From: Loxodes magnus
Taxonomy: Eukaryota > Ciliophora > Karyorelictea > Loxodida > Loxodidae
Direction: 5' to 3'
Assembly: GCA_946699065.1 (NCBI GenBank)
Contig: CAMPDV010000015.1
Location: 496,001 to 560,000, forward strand
Length of the DNA: 64,000 bases
The notes under the pieces are model-generated. The model was given only the letters and a program-made list of their open reading frames with translations, was not told the origin of the DNA and did not search any database. A program made the position numbers and the translations under genes. Below, piece after piece: positions 49,325-61,992 of this stretch; within the stretch, counting starts at the first letter, position 1; each line of letters begins with the position of its first letter.

Positions 49325-50170
49325 AGGTATTTCATCCTCTAGATTGCTCTAGAGTTTTAATTTAAAAGTCTGAAAATCTCTAAAAATTTTCACCTTGCCA
49401 CGTTTGTTGTCCTTTAATACTTCTTTCACCTAGATACTATATATTTTTTTCTTGTAAATTTCCCCTAATTTGTTACTGTATAATCTTTCTCTTTCTCTTG
49501 ATAGCTTTAGTTATTATTGTTTCTTCTTTTTGTTTTCCAACTACTTCTACAAGTTTCAATATACTTATTTAAAATTGAGAAATTTCTAGCACCTTTTCCA
49601 CAGATACTTTTGAGAGTTACAAAAATAGTATTTTTTTGCTTGTCGTTTAGGTTAAAATCTTGAGTTATTTTCACCTTCAATTATAATTGGATAATTCCTT
49701 TAATCTTTCAGTTCCATTTAACGCTGCAATTTGCGCCGATTTTCTTTTATTTTTTCTAACTTGCTGATCAGCTTCTATTGCCAGTTTTGAGATTAACTAC
49801 TCAAGTCTTGTAAAATATTTCAAAATGCCTTAAGGTCATTTTCTTAGGCCATGAGTCTCGATTCTATTTCCTCTGCAATTTCAAAAATTTTCCATTAACT
49901 TCTTATTGTCTATCTTCAATTTTTTACCTCTTCCTGGAGATTAGGCACCACTTAATCAGCTAATCATAGTTTATTTATTACTACATGGCAAGGTTTGAGA
50001 CTTCAAAGCGCATTATATTTTTAGACTATTTCCTAGGCTTTATTCAGAGGTAGGAGATTTATCTTAATGGGTTAACTTTTTAGTACACTTTTCCTGGTTC
50101 TATCCTTTCTTGGATTTCGTTAACTCCTATTTTTTTGGAGTCGCGAAGAATACTAATTTGAATTCTGAAT
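49325..50170 (-). mobile_element. Gag-like element, type a, degraded
   Basis: Follows 39100-39995 in order: shared coiled-coil region near 49920-49840, the paired 3' end with gaggatgaaatacctccaa (minus strand) near 49340. Knuckle not clean. Confidence 0.5.
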
Positions 50171-50600
50171 TTTTTTAAAAATTATTAAACACATGGATAA
50201 TAAGAATTAGATCTTATAGATTAGCTACAATTAGGGATATTTAAAATGCTGATAAAATTGAATTGAAAATAAGTAAAGTAAAAAAGGGTAAGAATTGTAT
50301 AGCTAAATTTGAATAAAGCATTTGATCTAATAGCCATCTTCTTAGTTTTATTTTAAAATTAATTCTATCAAATATTTAGCAGCATAATTAAAAAATAAAG
50401 CGGTAAGATACAAGAGGGAAGAAGCATTACTAGTTAAGTTTTTAATAAGATTTAAAGTTTAATTAGCAATTCTTTTATTTAGTTCCTTATACACCTATAA
50501 TTCCTTTTGATTTAATTTTTATATATTAAACTTCAGTTAAAAGCAAAGTAGGCAAGTTTGGCTATTTTATTCAGATTAAAGTTAATTTAGATAATTAAAA
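50171..50600. other. AT-rich stretch upstream of gene P
   Basis: The segment 50520-50590 resembles 60985-61040, showing that the duplicated P-RING module includes upstream sequence. Confidence 0.35.
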
Positions 50601-51050
50601 ATGAATCAAACTGAATTATTTTATCCTTTAGGTGATGCTTCTATTAATTAAAATTTACTAGATTATTATAAATATATTCTTTCTTCTGTAGACATTTCAT
50701 TTAGTTTATTTAAAACAATAAGTTGATATTAAAAAGTAGAAACTACATGCACAAAGTAATTTATTGTAGTTAAAAAATAATGAGTATAATTAAAAATAAA
50801 ACTAAGTCAAATATTTCCTAATAGCATTTCTAAAGAAGATAGAAACGAAAAATTAATTAATATGAGTATTTAAAACATCTTCTATTCATCTTTTGATACT
50901 TTATTTTAAAATCCTTTAATTTAGTCCTGCAAAATATTTTTGTAGGAATAGATTTTCAAGCAGAATCTCAAAAAAATAAAAATAAGAGTTAATAGCAAGT
51001 TATATATAAAGCTATAAATGGTTTATAAAAATTATTAAATAGTTATTTTA
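50601..51050 (+). CDS. Gene P, copy 1 (unknown, paired with membrane RING gene)
   Basis: Starts MNQTELFYPLGDASINQN. Comparison with 61060-61740 shows a protein-level pattern: YILSSVDI against FYLSSVDI, and SKEDRNEKLINMSI against SQEDKSEKLINKSI. Several differences are synonymous (GAC/GAT, AAA/AAG, AGT/AGC), and TAA is kept as Gln. That is good evidence of coding in this frame. About 130-150 residues; the C-terminal end is uncertain. Sits just upstream of the conserved block and RING-family start at 51256. Function unknown. Confidence 0.5.
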
Positions 51051-51059
51051 TAATAGTCT

Positions 51060-51240
51060 ATTTTCTATAGAATTTATTTTAACTATATGCTATTATAAAT
51101 GGTTGTTTATTATATAAAGCATCGTATAATAATTACTTTATATTGTAACTTATATTTAAAATGCTATGAAGAGAATTTATTGTATAAAGTATTTCATAAT
51201 TATCATTTTATATTGTAATTTATTATTTAAACACTTTTTT
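51060..51240 (+). promoter_or_regulatory. Upstream block of RING family member, two copies
   Basis: tttattatataaagcat... near 51090 and tttattgtataaagtatttcataattatcattttatattgtaattt near 51178, then tttataaATG at 51256. Confidence 0.6.
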
Positions 51241-51255
51241 TTTCTTCATTTATAA

Positions 51256-51660
51256 ATGTCAAACAAAAAGTGTAAAGCACCTTGTTATTTGATGATTCTT
51301 TCTATTTTGCAAGTGTACTTTATTATAAAAAATCTGATTGATATAAATGACAGAGATGTTTCTTAAATATTATTGTGATTTACACATATTTTTGCTATAC
51401 TTGCTCATTTTGTATAAATGTACTACTTATGATCTTAGTGTGGAAACAAAAATTTTGAGATTTAAGAAAAAAACGGAATGTAATTAAATCTAATAGTTTT
51501 AATATATGACCACATAATTTTCATATTGGTAAAAAATGAATCTTTATCAGTATTTTCATTTTGCATTCTGCTTTCCTGACTACTTAAACTAAAATCAATC
51601 AAAGATAAAGACAATGGAAATACAAATTTTTCTTATTGGAGAACTTTATGATTGACAATT
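51256..51660 (+). pseudogene. Membrane RING family member, N-terminal half only
   Basis: Reads MSNKKCKAPC..., then NLIDINDRDVSQILL-TGA-F, DHIIFILVKN and SFCILLS-TGA-LLKLK, matching the membrane part of 45346-46258 residue by residue, including the TGA after ILL. No coiled coil or RING follows; a convergent reading (51720-52343) lies instead. Truncated gene or a membrane-only variant. Confidence 0.6.
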
Positions 51661-51719
51661 ATTATTTAAAAAATTTAACTTAATAATAAAATTTGTGCTT
51701 TACATCATTCATCAATACT

Positions 51720-52343
51720 TCACTTTTATTCTTCACATTTGATTGTCTTTTACTACAAAATCTACTCTTTAAATATACTAAATTTGCTAACAAATTTTAA
51801 ATTTTCCTTTATAAATTTATAAGCAATATTTTCACATAAATCTTACATTTATTCTAATATTAAGTTTTATTTTTATATTCTTCTTTAAATAAACTTTTAA
51901 TTTTGCTAGTCTATAGAGGATTAACTTTTTTTCTATAATAGTCTATTTACATTTTTTTTCTTTTTAATTTTAAGAATATAAATTAGTTAAAAAAATAGAT
52001 TTATAATTATTTATTACTGTGATGTCTACATTTACAAGGTTGATCGCAGTTAGTCAAAAAGTTATTAATTTACCTTTCCATATTCATAAACTTCTTCTGC
52101 AGGAATAATTTCTTCAATTTCACACCTATTTGTTGCAGCTTATCTCTTCTTTACGATAGGAACCTTGCTCCTTTCTCGTTCTGTTCCAAACATTAATCTA
52201 TTTCTTCTCTCTTAGTCATTAGCAATATCTACTAGAAGTTAATCTCCATTATATAGCTTATTTCTAAATATTTTTCAGTTTAAAGAATAGTATAGTTATT
52301 GTGGGTTTCAATTAATACCTGTCTGCTACGAAAGAGTTGACAT
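51720..52343 (-). CDS. Possible host gene, 207 residues
   Basis: ATG 52343 to TGA 51720-51722, one frame. The N-terminal half is better balanced and less AT-rich than its surroundings (MSTLSQQTGIN-TGA-NPQQ; later MFGTERERSKVPIVKKR and EEIIPAEEVYEYGK); the C-terminal half is helical. Two TGA codons as Trp. No known domain. Tail-to-tail with the truncated RING-family gene. Confidence 0.45.
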
Positions 52344-52529
52344 AAAAAATGTAATGTTTTAAGACGCTTTGCAGAATATTCTAGTCCCCAAATCAGAATA
52401 TGGAGACTAATTGGTACGTTTATCAATCTAAAATGGAATTACTGCAATACTAAATAAAATTTATAAAAGCATGGGATTGATAGCAGAAAGCCTTTTAATC
52501 ACTTTTAAATACTTTTTAATTAATCTACT

Positions 52530-53265
52530 ATTCAAAAAAAGCCAATATTTCTTGCAAAAAGCCCCTTCCAAGCAGGATCAATCCCAATCAAATTACGATT
52601 AGCAAAACATACTCTTTGAACTCAAAGTTATGCAATAGGAGAACTTTAAACTTTTAAGAAACGTATAAGCACTAGAAGGTAAAATTATATACCTAATGTC
52701 TAACACACAAATACTTAAAAATAAAAATTTTCAACCATTCAATCTGATAATTGAGAAATAGAATCCAAATTCAATCTATTAGCAGAATTGACTGAAAACT
52801 TATTTCTAAAAAAATACAACAACAAATTACTCCAGGAACGTGGAACCGAATTTTCACCCACAAAAATCCGATAGTAAATAAAATAGTGCTGGTATTGCAG
52901 AAAAAAAGAACATTTTAAGATATTGCTGAAAATTCTAATAAAAATAAAAACTTGAAAGCTTTAAGTTATGAAGATCCATAAGTAATCTATTTTTCACTCC
53001 AGAAGGTTTACTATATAGAAAAAAGATGCATATAGGGAATGAAATATGAAGAACATCGCATTTACTTAATAAATAAGAAATTTAATATACTTGTACCTGA
53101 ACTCTCCTGAAGCAAGATACCTTTTATTGAAAAGGGCTAACAAGAGTAATGGAAGATATGTATTAAAAGAAGAAGACCCAGAAGAAGCCTGGAAACGGAA
53201 TAATATTTAATAAAACTTTAAACTTATATCAGTGATGAACCTTATTGATAGGTGGAATCACTATA
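52530..53265 (+). mobile_element. Gag-like single-ORF element, type b
   Basis: Coiled coil ...MQQENFKLLRNVQALEGK... near 52630, knuckle CWYCRKKEH near 52882 with TGG for Trp, FTPEGLLYRKKM near 53000, 3' end gtggaatcactataattcat. Closely related to 54930-55650. Confidence 0.58.
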
Positions 53266-53319
53266 ATTCATTATTACTATTATTAGATAGATTTTAACTA
53301 AATATCATTTAAGCATATT

Positions 53320-54290
53320 ATGACTAAAATAATTTTTAAGACTAACAAGAAATAAGATAATAAAGCATTAGTCTTCTTCAATTAAAATTAGAATTTCTCT
53401 TTAAGAATAATTGATAAGAAGGACTTTAATATAAAGATATAGTAGCAAGATTATCTAAATATTATGAAATAGAGTTTAATAATTAAGAATATAATAGTAG
53501 CATAAATACTTTTACGAAATATATTCATTAGTAAGATTTTACACTAGTTCTACAAGTAACGATATAAAGACTAAAAAGAGACCCTCTCAAAGGTTATTTA
53601 TCGAATAATTATAATAATAATTCCCGTAAATTACCTATCCGAAAATAATCAATATCAAAGAAAAAATTAGTATATACAAACTCAGAACCTAAAACTACAA
53701 CTTTTCCAAAGACCTAGGACAAACATTATTTCATCGAGAATCCTCATAGTATCTGTAGAAAATCGGACAATTTGAGTATATTCTGAATTACGACTGTTAT
53801 ATAGGCAAGCGAGAACAGATCAATAGAAAAGATTGAGTATGTGATATTAAGAATATTAATGATCTATGAACAAACTATATCAATTAATTTTCAAAAAACA
53901 AATTAAAATATTTAATTTACAGCTAAAAAATTTTACATATATGTTGCTTTAAAAAAGATTTAAATCAATTTAATTGGAAAAAGATGAATGATAAGTTCTG
54001 AAGTTAAGGGAGAAGAACTAAAAGACTAAAAATAGATGAAGAAAATGAAGAAGAGCAAAAAAACAAGAAGAAAAAGAAAAACAAGAAGAGTAAGTGAAGG
54101 ATTAGAAGGAATAAACTGATAAAAATGATATAGTTAAAGAATATGAGAAGATGAAAATGTGAACATGTAAACAATTTTAAAAGTATTATAGCATCTTTAA
54201 TTGAAGGAAGTAATTCCAGCAATGAAAAAATGTTGCAAAACTCTTTAGTTAAGTTAAAATAAATTTATTATTATGATCAGTCTATTTAAA
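53320..54290 (+). CDS. Possible host gene, structure unresolved
   Basis: An ATG at 53320 begins MTKIIFKTNKKQDNKALVFF. The most protein-like segments (about 53440-53970, then a K/E-rich run at 54010-54110, then NWRKQFQQ at about 54200) lie in two frames. The last part has a counterpart at 41061-41639 in inverse orientation. No domain recognised; strand not certain. Confidence 0.3.
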
Positions 54291-54929
54291 TACTTAATTT
54301 TGGGTCTTGTTACTAAAATTATATTTAAAAAATTATTTATATCTTAATTTTATTGAATGACATGCCTAGTATTAATACGAAAAACATAAAATAAATAATA
54401 AGGTTGTAATAATGAGTAAAATAATTATAAAATTAAGTGGGACTTAAATAATTTTAGTAAAAAATAATACTAATTCTTACCCTTTAAATAGAGAAAAAAT
54501 TTCAAAACACATCTTGGAATATAAAAATTACTAATTAATAGATAAAATTCTAAAAATAATTCTAATAGTTTTGATTTAATTATTTTATCATTCATTTTTT
54601 CATAATGTTATTATTACTAATTTTTATGTTGAACAATTTTACTTGCTTTGTTTAATAAATTTTTAGCTTTTATAATCTGCTTCTAATTACATAATTTAAA
54701 TAGAAAAATTATTTTTCTGTAAATTTTATTTCTTTTTCAATTGAAAATATGATGACTTAATTTAAAGATCTAGATAGTAAAATTTTAGAGTAACACTAAT
54801 AGCTATTCTACTCTAAAATTGATTTTGATATTTAAGATAAACTAATCAATTGAATAGTCAAAACAATCTTATTCTTGGTTTAATCTTTTTTAATTAATTC
54901 TTATAAATCCCCTAACTCCGTTTATTATA
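54291..54929. other. AT-rich stretch without recognised feature
   Basis: Very low complexity; nothing recognised. Confidence 0.3.
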
Positions 54930-55650
54930 TAAAATGGAAAATTTCTTGAAAAAATCTCTTCTTGAAAGGATTCCTCACCCAAACTACGATCAGTAACAAT
55001 ACTTTAAGACCTCAAAATTATGCAATAAAAGAATTTGAAACTTTTAAGAAAAGTATAAGAGCTCGAAAGAAAAGATGAATACCTGATGATTAATACAAAT
55101 TTACAAAAAAGGAAAATAAGAGGCAGCAAATATCAGAAAAAATTAATTAGAAACAAAATTCAACAAATTCACAGAGCTGAAGGAAAACATATTCCTCTAA
55201 AAGATATTGAATGATCTGATGAATGTCGAACAACAACCTACGATAAATTATTTTTCGTATCGGAAAATAATTATATGCTGATATTGCTAGAGATTAGGAA
55301 ATAAAGTGCAAAATTGTTTCAAATTTAGACTAAAGAAAAGAGAATTATAGAAAATTAATGGGAAATATATCCAGACTTCATGGTAATTAAAAAAGCAAAA
55401 TTTACAGGAAAAATACTACAACTAAACAAAGAAGCTCCATATATCTAATATTCAGTTAATAAATTAATTAAGAAATGGATGGTACTCGATCTATAGGAAA
55501 TATTAGTAAGAACAAGCTAATAATAATAGACTTATGATAGATATGATCTAAAAAAATTTGAAGTTAATGCTTTTATTCAGCATTAAACTTTTAATTAATG
55601 ATGAACCAAATATAGGTGGAATCACATTAATTAAATATTATATTATTATA
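54930..55650 (+). mobile_element. Gag-like single-ORF element, type b
   Basis: Start context tataaaATGg at 54934. Coiled coil MQQKNLKLLRKVQELERK near 55020, matching 52530-53265. Knuckle C-TGA-YCQRLGNKVQNC near 55275, in which the His is replaced by Asn. 3' end ggtggaatcacattaatt followed by an ATT/TTA-rich tail. Confidence 0.58.
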
Positions 55651-55928
55651 TTAATTTTAATATAATATTTTTATTTGACATTTTTGCAATAGTCTTTTCT
55701 ATTTTTATCAATCCTTATTTAAATTAGACATAAATATAAATCTGAAAGGCAAATTTATTTTTTATTTTCATTTTAAGAGATATTTCTTGAATATTTAGAG
55801 TTTAAACAAAATCTAGTATTACATTTTTTTTATGTCTGCTTATTGTCGCGTAAAACATATTTTATGATATATTATTTAATTTTATATTTAAATAAAATAA
55901 AAAAAGAAAGGAGATAGTAAGATTTTAA

Positions 55929-56222
55929 ATGTCTAATTATGTCTCTAAGCTCTAATGGGGCATCTTTTTAGATTAAGGTCTTGAAGGGAAAGGCAGTTTT
56001 AAGATTATCAGCCTTGATTAAAGTTTAAAACATAGTTATGAAATTAAAATTTAATTTTCTTGGTAATCCATAACTGTAGAAAATGAAAATCCAAAATATT
56101 TCTGATATGGCTATGAAGAGACCATTCAGAACAAGCATTGTGACGAAAGTTAATTCGTCCTCAGACAACTAAGTTAATCATTATCATTTATAAATTTAAA
56201 ATTAATATGTAAATAAACTTGA
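55929..56222 (+). CDS. Possible small gene, 97 residues
   Basis: ATG 55929 to TGA 56220-56222. Composition is balanced and G+C higher than the flanks (MSNYVSKLQWGIFLDQGLEG...; later YF-TGA-YGYEET). Both TGG and TGA occur as Trp. Lies tail-to-tail with the long RING gene. No family recognised. Confidence 0.45.
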
Positions 56223-56295
56223 TTTAAAATGTAAATATTTGTAAAAAAATTTAATATAAAAGTAAAACTTATCTATTTATAATTTTCTTGAGCAC

Positions 56296-58793
56296 TCAAA
56301 TTTTTCTATTACAAAGCGGACAAATTCTTCTTTATGATAAAACCCTTTAGATACAATGAATATGAAACTTATGATTGCATTTTGTAATTTAAATTTAATT
56401 TTAAAAATTAAAATTTTCTAAGCAAATTGGACATTCATTTTCTTTCTATTAGTTGTTTATAGCCATATATAATTACTTAATATATTTATTTTAAAAATCT
56501 ATTATTTGTTATTATAATTATTATTCTTAGTATTAAAACGTATTTTTTTAGATTTATATATCAAGTTATCATGTTTTAATTTAATTTTCTAAACTTTCGA
56601 TAGTTTTTTTATTTTATTATTAAGAACCATTTTAATTTGTTTGCTATATTAAATTTTTAATTTATTTTTCTTAACTTGATATAGCATTATTTTAAGTATT
56701 TATTTAGTTCTCTAAGTTTTAAATAATTTTTTAATTTTTTTCTAAATCAGAAGTTTTTAATTAGATTTACTATTCTAAATTTAGATTTTATTTATCTTTT
56801 TTTTAGATATCATTGCTTTAAATAGTTATTAAGTTTTTTATGTCTTGAATAATTTTTTATTTATCTTCCAAATCAGAATTTCTAAGTTAGATTTATTATT
56901 TTAAATTTTAAATTTCAAAATCTTTGCTTTACAAATTAGCAGTTAAATTTTTTAATTAATTTTTTAACTCATTAAGATTTTTTTCTAATTTTGAATTCAT
57001 ATCCTAAAAGAATTTATAATCTTAAATTTATTTTTTTTTAATTTTGTAGCTCTTAATTTTAGGAATTTAATAAATGCCCTTTGTTTAATATTTCTTTTTC
57101 TTTACTAACTAAATCAAGACTTAAGATATTTATCTTTTTCTCTAATGAAGAATTATTTTCTTTTTAATTTTTTAACTCTATAGTTTAAGATTAAATTACG
57201 TTATTTAAGGTTTATAGATCAGAATCTTTACTTATTATTTACTACTCTAAATCTTAAATCTTCTTTTCCTTATTTTATATATCATTATTTTAGGATTTTA
57301 TTTTAATTTATAAATTTTATTTAATTTATTCTTCGCTTTAAATTTTATTTGAAAGTGATTCTATCTACTCTTCTGCTTTAAAGAACTAATTCTATAATAT
57401 TTAGTATTATTAAACATTATTTTAATTATTGAGAAGTTATATTTTAAGCTAAGATTACGCATTCTCTTTTTTGCATATTTAAATATACTAATCTTTTTTT
57501 TATATCAAATTTAATAAATTTTTTATTTGCTCTTAAACTTAAAAACTTGCCTCTCATTTTGCTTGATTAAAAAGTGCTTGCATTTTTTATTATAATTAAT
57601 TTTCTTATTTCATTGAGATTTCTAATTACTCTTCTTTGTCTTTAAGCTATTAAATGAAGTTTTTAGTTTTTTCTTTCTTTTTTTGTATTTTTATATGTAA
57701 AGTTGATAAATTTTCCTGTAATTTTTTATTTTCATCTGAAAGAAATTCAATTTGTTTTTCAGATTGGTTTATTTTATTTTCTAAATTTTTTATTTTTTCT
57801 TCTAAATTTGTTTTATAAATATGCAGAGATTTTATTTGATCTTAAAATCATTAATTTTAATTATTTAATTTATTAAGTTTTTACTTTAAATTTGCGTTTT
57901 TACTTAAAATATCTTTATTTTATTATTCTAATTAATTTTTTTCTTGTAATAACTCTTAAAAATTTTGATTTTCATTTAAATTAGAACATTTTTTAGTTTA
58001 CTCTTCCTGCTATTTAAAAATATAATCAACACTATGTATTTATTCTAAAACATTGATTTATTTATTTTAAATATCAGCACTTTATTTTTCTATTTGTTGC
58101 TTTAAGTTTTAGATATCCCATTATTTGCTTTATGCCTCTTAAACTAAACTTGCTACTTAATTCCCTAAGATCTAGATTTACTAATCTTTACTTTGTATAA
58201 TATAATTATACTTATTTTAATTTTATTCTTCTAAGTTTTATTGTTTGGATTAAATAGATTAAACTTACTCTTCCTTTTATAAAATTTATTTTTCATAGTT
58301 TTTAACTTTTTATTCAGAATTTTGTAGTGTTTTCTTGTAATTAAATATCTAAATTTTAAAATCACTTTTATCTTCTATTTGTTTTTGGTTATTTTCTTCA
58401 GTAAATTTTTGAAATTACTCTTTTTAAATCTAGTTGATGTTCAAGTTAAGTATTAAAAACCAGTAGCACAAAAAGCTTAATATGACAAATAATAAAAATT
58501 ACTAATTAAATGAAGCAAATAGCAAAAAAGTATATAAAAGAACTACAATGTTGAATGCGGCATATCAATTAATTTTTTTATTCCCTAATCTTCATCTATC
58601 TCACTAACTCAAGGATGCTATTACCAATATAATTTGAAAAACTAAGCATAAAACTAACAAACTTGCTCATAACAATGAACAATTTTTATTTAATAAAGCA
58701 TTCAGATTTGAATGTATCTATCACAAAAGCAAAGAGGAAGAAATCAGTGAAAGCGGTACTATAGTAAATTCTATAGCTCTCATTTATAAAGAA
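56296..58793 (-). CDS. Long membrane / coiled-coil / RING-H2 protein (about 830 residues)
   Basis: Largest family member. Four hydrophobic N-terminal segments (within about residues 5-115; SFLCY-TGG-FLI aligns with the TGA of SFLCL-TGA-LSL in 21433-22395), then some 650 residues of Q/N/K/L/E-rich coiled coil with tandem-like SDLE-DKQK repeats, then an intact RING-H2 (CPIC...CNHKFHIHC...CPLC) and TGA at 56296-56298. The span is 2498 bases, one short of a multiple of three. The frame changes once, in a run of A residues near 57035 (plus-strand T8). Everything after it, including the RING, is well preserved, so a sequencing length error or very recent slip is likely. Predicted membrane-bound ubiquitin ligase (inferred). 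Confidence 0.75.
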
Positions 58794-58814
58794 AATAAAA
58801 AAATTCCATTTAAA

Positions 58815-59005
58815 AACAAATTACAATATAATTTATTAATATGAAATGCTTTATATAATAAATAATTTTTATAAACCTTTTTCATAATCATATTATTTGA
58901 AATGCTTTATATAATAAATAATTTTTATAAACAATCATAATTTGTACAACATTCTATTATTATGAAATGCTTTATATAATAAATAATTTTTATAAACCTT
59001 TTTTT
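58815..59005 (-). promoter_or_regulatory. Upstream block of long RING gene, three tandem units
   Basis: The unit atgaaatgctttatataataaataatttttata occurs three times (about 58840, 58902 and 58962). In gene orientation: tttattatataaagcatttcata. The proximal unit is about 45 bases above the ATG. Confidence 0.65.
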
Positions 59006-59507
59006 AAATATTTGCAACATAATTAAATGAAAAATGGCATTTAATTACTGAAAAACTTAATTAAATTTTATTTTCAATTTCGTTTTTTATAAAGTTTTTT
59101 TTAAATGTCATTCTTTATAATTTCTATTCTTAATATATTTTCGTTTCTTTTAACTGTTTTTTTAAAGTAATTGAATTTTAAAATTTTTCGTTTTTTGAAT
59201 TTATATATAATCGATCCAGGAATAAACTCCAAGAAATGATTCTTTTTTACTTTTTTTACTTTTTTTAAATTTATTTGTTTCGTAACTTAATTTTAAAGAA
59301 TATATTTAAATGAAAAGCTTTTATTTAAAAACAAAGTTTTGTTCCAATTTCGTGTAATTCATTATATGCTTTTTTTTTAAGGTTCTTAGCCTTTTCTTAA
59401 ATTAATGAAGTGTTAGATGATATAAAGCTGTATATTTTTATAAAATATGCTCTTGTAATAATCTATAGCTGTTTTATTTTATATTTTTTATTTAATCATT
59501 TTAAAAA
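59006..59507. other. AT-rich stretch, possible minus-strand coding
   Basis: A minus-strand K/N-rich reading over about 59460-59020 is protein-like; no domain. Confidence 0.2.
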
Positions 59508-59785
59508 ATGGAGCAAGCCGGAATTAGACTGTTGATTCCGGCAGTTCGCGCTGAGCAAGCGGATATATGTTGTTAATAAGGAACACTTATGCTGTTTGAA
59601 AGCTTTCAATTTTGAGGGCGCTATCACTCGATCATCCCATTCATATCTCATCTTTTCTTGCCTTTCTTGAGGAAAGATAAGTTTTATATAGTTTGTATAA
59701 TAGAGAGAAGATAGAATTGAATTCTTATTTGGATTCGATGGAGACGAAAGGCAACCTATCTATAAGTTAAGTTAATTTAGCCTAA
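59508..59785 (+). mobile_element. SINE, family C, copy 2
   Basis: Inverse partner of 32733-32992. The head contains CCGGAAT...ATTCCGG (7-bp hairpin near 59520); the 3' end is gcaacctatctataagttaa. Family C lacks the TTTA stem-loop end. Confidence 0.7.
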
Positions 59786-60469
59786 ATTAATATAATATAA
59801 TATAATTTAATATAGTTTAATTTATAATCAAGCAAAGAGGTAAATAGCTTATTGGATAATTATTTCACCTAACAAGCGAATAATTACATTAAAAAATTAC
59901 TAAATAAGAAAAATCCAGATAAGAAAATAACTAAATGAATTAATTAGTACAAAAATATAAATTGATTACTAAATAATTAAATACAAAGTTAATAATAAAA
60001 TTAGAAAATCTATTTAAAAATTAATTTTTAACAAAAGAAATAAATTATTTAATTAATAAACAAAGATAAAAAATAATTAACTAACTAAATTAAAAAATGC
60101 TAAATAAAAAGTTAAATTATTTAATTATTTAATCATTTGTAAATTAATAAAAATATTAAATTAATAATTAGGTAGATAAAAAGTAATTTTTTAAATGAAT
60201 AAAAACTTAATAACTAATAAGAAATAAATTAATAACTAAATAACTAAATAAAAAATAATCAATTAATTAAGTACCAAATAAATAAAAAACTATATACATA
60301 AATAAATCAATTTGGTTTTAAAAAATAGAGATAATTAATTAATTAACTAATAAAGACATAATTTAAAAAATACAGCAAATAAACTTTTTAATTAATTAGA
60401 TAACTAATAAATAGTAAAATAAATAAATAGCTAAATAACTAAATAAATTAATAAATTAATTAATAAAAA
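59786..60469. repeat. Degenerate low-complexity array
   Basis: Almost pure combinations of taaataac, aattaatt and aaataa over about 680 bases with no G-rich interruption. Probably expanded tail or satellite-like sequence; it separates SINE family C and family B copies. Confidence 0.6.
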
Positions 60470-60880
60470 GGAGTATTTATTATGATTATAGCGCATGTAG
60501 ATATCTTAACAGGCAGCTTTTAATATTTATTTAATATAAAAAAAGTGTTATCATACTTCGTTTTGTCATTCTAGTCTTCCAAGGAGTCATGTCGGTTTCT
60601 CCAAGCTGAGAATCTGCTTATTAAAACTTGTTCTTAAGAATTGAACCAAATTCTCCATTTTGGTTGAATAAGATCCAAAATAAAATTAGTAATTAAGACT
60701 TTAGTAGATAGTAAGTTAAGTGTTTGTATTGCTAACAAGAACTCTCGGCAAGTTAAGTTTGTCTCTTTAGAGTTTTTGCACCCTTCCATGTGCTGGCATC
60801 TAGTGCGATATTTCTGCGCTTCAGTATACATTGCACCTTATTACCTACTTGTTCTCCTGAACGCAGCCGATATCCTTATT
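60470..60880 (-). mobile_element. SINE, family B, copy 4
   Basis: Reverse orientation; head ggatatcggctgcgttcagg at the right, 3' stem-loop block (degenerate, gcgc...gcgctataatca) at the left. More diverged than copies 1-3. Confidence 0.7.
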
Positions 60881-61059
60881 TTTTATGACTTAATATTAAT
60901 AATAAAAATAAAAAATATCCTTTTTTTGTAAATTTATAGAAAATTTTAAAGTAAAAGCAGATAATTAAAACATTTAATTTATAAACTTCAATTAGATAAA
61001 ACAAAATATGCAAGTTAAGCTATTTAGTTTATATTTAAAGGTATTAAAAAAAATTAAAA

Positions 61060-61740
61060 ATAAATAAACTTATTTATTTTATCTTTTCTGACGCTGCTGT
61101 TTATTAAATTAACTAAGCTATTTATAATTTCTATCTTTCTTCTGTAGATATTTACCCTTGAGTTTACTAAACATCGCACTTTTAAAATTTTCACTGATAC
61201 TTGAAAATAAATAGATTTGTATATAATTTCATATTTTGATAAAGCTATTAAAATCTATCCAAGAATGAGTAGAAGTAAATAAAAATGATTAAAATCTATT
61301 ATTTCAATAATAAATTTTCTTAAGAAGATAAAAGTGAAAAGTTAATTAATAAGAGCATTGATGGGCTTATATTATTAAGCCTTTGATTTTTTAATTAAGA
61401 AATTAGTTAATTTAACACTATAAAACTTTTTGCTTTGAGAATATGATATGAATAAACATTTAAAACTATCAAGTATTTTTATAATTTTTGGTTTTCTCTA
61501 AAAATAAAGAACAGTAGATTTTTTTTAAGTGTAGCAGAATTATATTATAACTTACATTAATTATACTTTAAGTTAGTATCTTATCCATTAGATATATTCT
61601 AGAAGCATTATTAATATTTTAGAATTTTTTTCTTAATCCTTAAAAATCTGACAAAATAACGGAAAAGTAATTTTTAAGCAGAATATAAAAGAAGATACAA
61701 CTAACAGATTTTTTTTATATTAGAAATTATTTAATAAATA
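61060..61740 (+). pseudogene. Gene P, copy 2 (start codon replaced)
   Basis: Aligned with 50601-51050 by SDAAVYQINQ, FYLSSVDI and SQEDKSEKLINKSI. The position of copy 1's ATG is ATA here, so either the start moved or the gene is dying. Lies upstream of the membrane RING gene at 61993, like copy 1. Confidence 0.45.
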
Positions 61741-61894
61741 GATACAAATAACTAGTTAATGAATAATAATTAACACTATAAATAATTTTAATAATAAGCT
61801 GTATAATAAAATAATAATGCTTTATATAATTTACTAAAGAAATTATTTTAAATCACTTATTTTTAAATATTATTTCATTCGTTTTAAAAAAGTG

Positions 61895-61992
61895 CCAATA
61901 TAAACGATGATTTATTATAAAAGCTATTTCATAACTTTCACTTTATATTATAATTTATATTTAAAAGGAAATTATTATTAATTAATTTATAA
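61895..61992 (+). promoter_or_regulatory. Upstream block of RING gene
   Basis: tttattataaaagctatttcataactttcactttatattataatttatatttaaaa, then atttataaATG at 61993. Same element order and spacing as at the other family starts. Confidence 0.6.

Noticed and set aside
58815-59005. CRISPR-like array
   Set aside because: Units differ, spacers are absent, and the setting is eukaryotic; it is the tandem upstream block of a RING gene.
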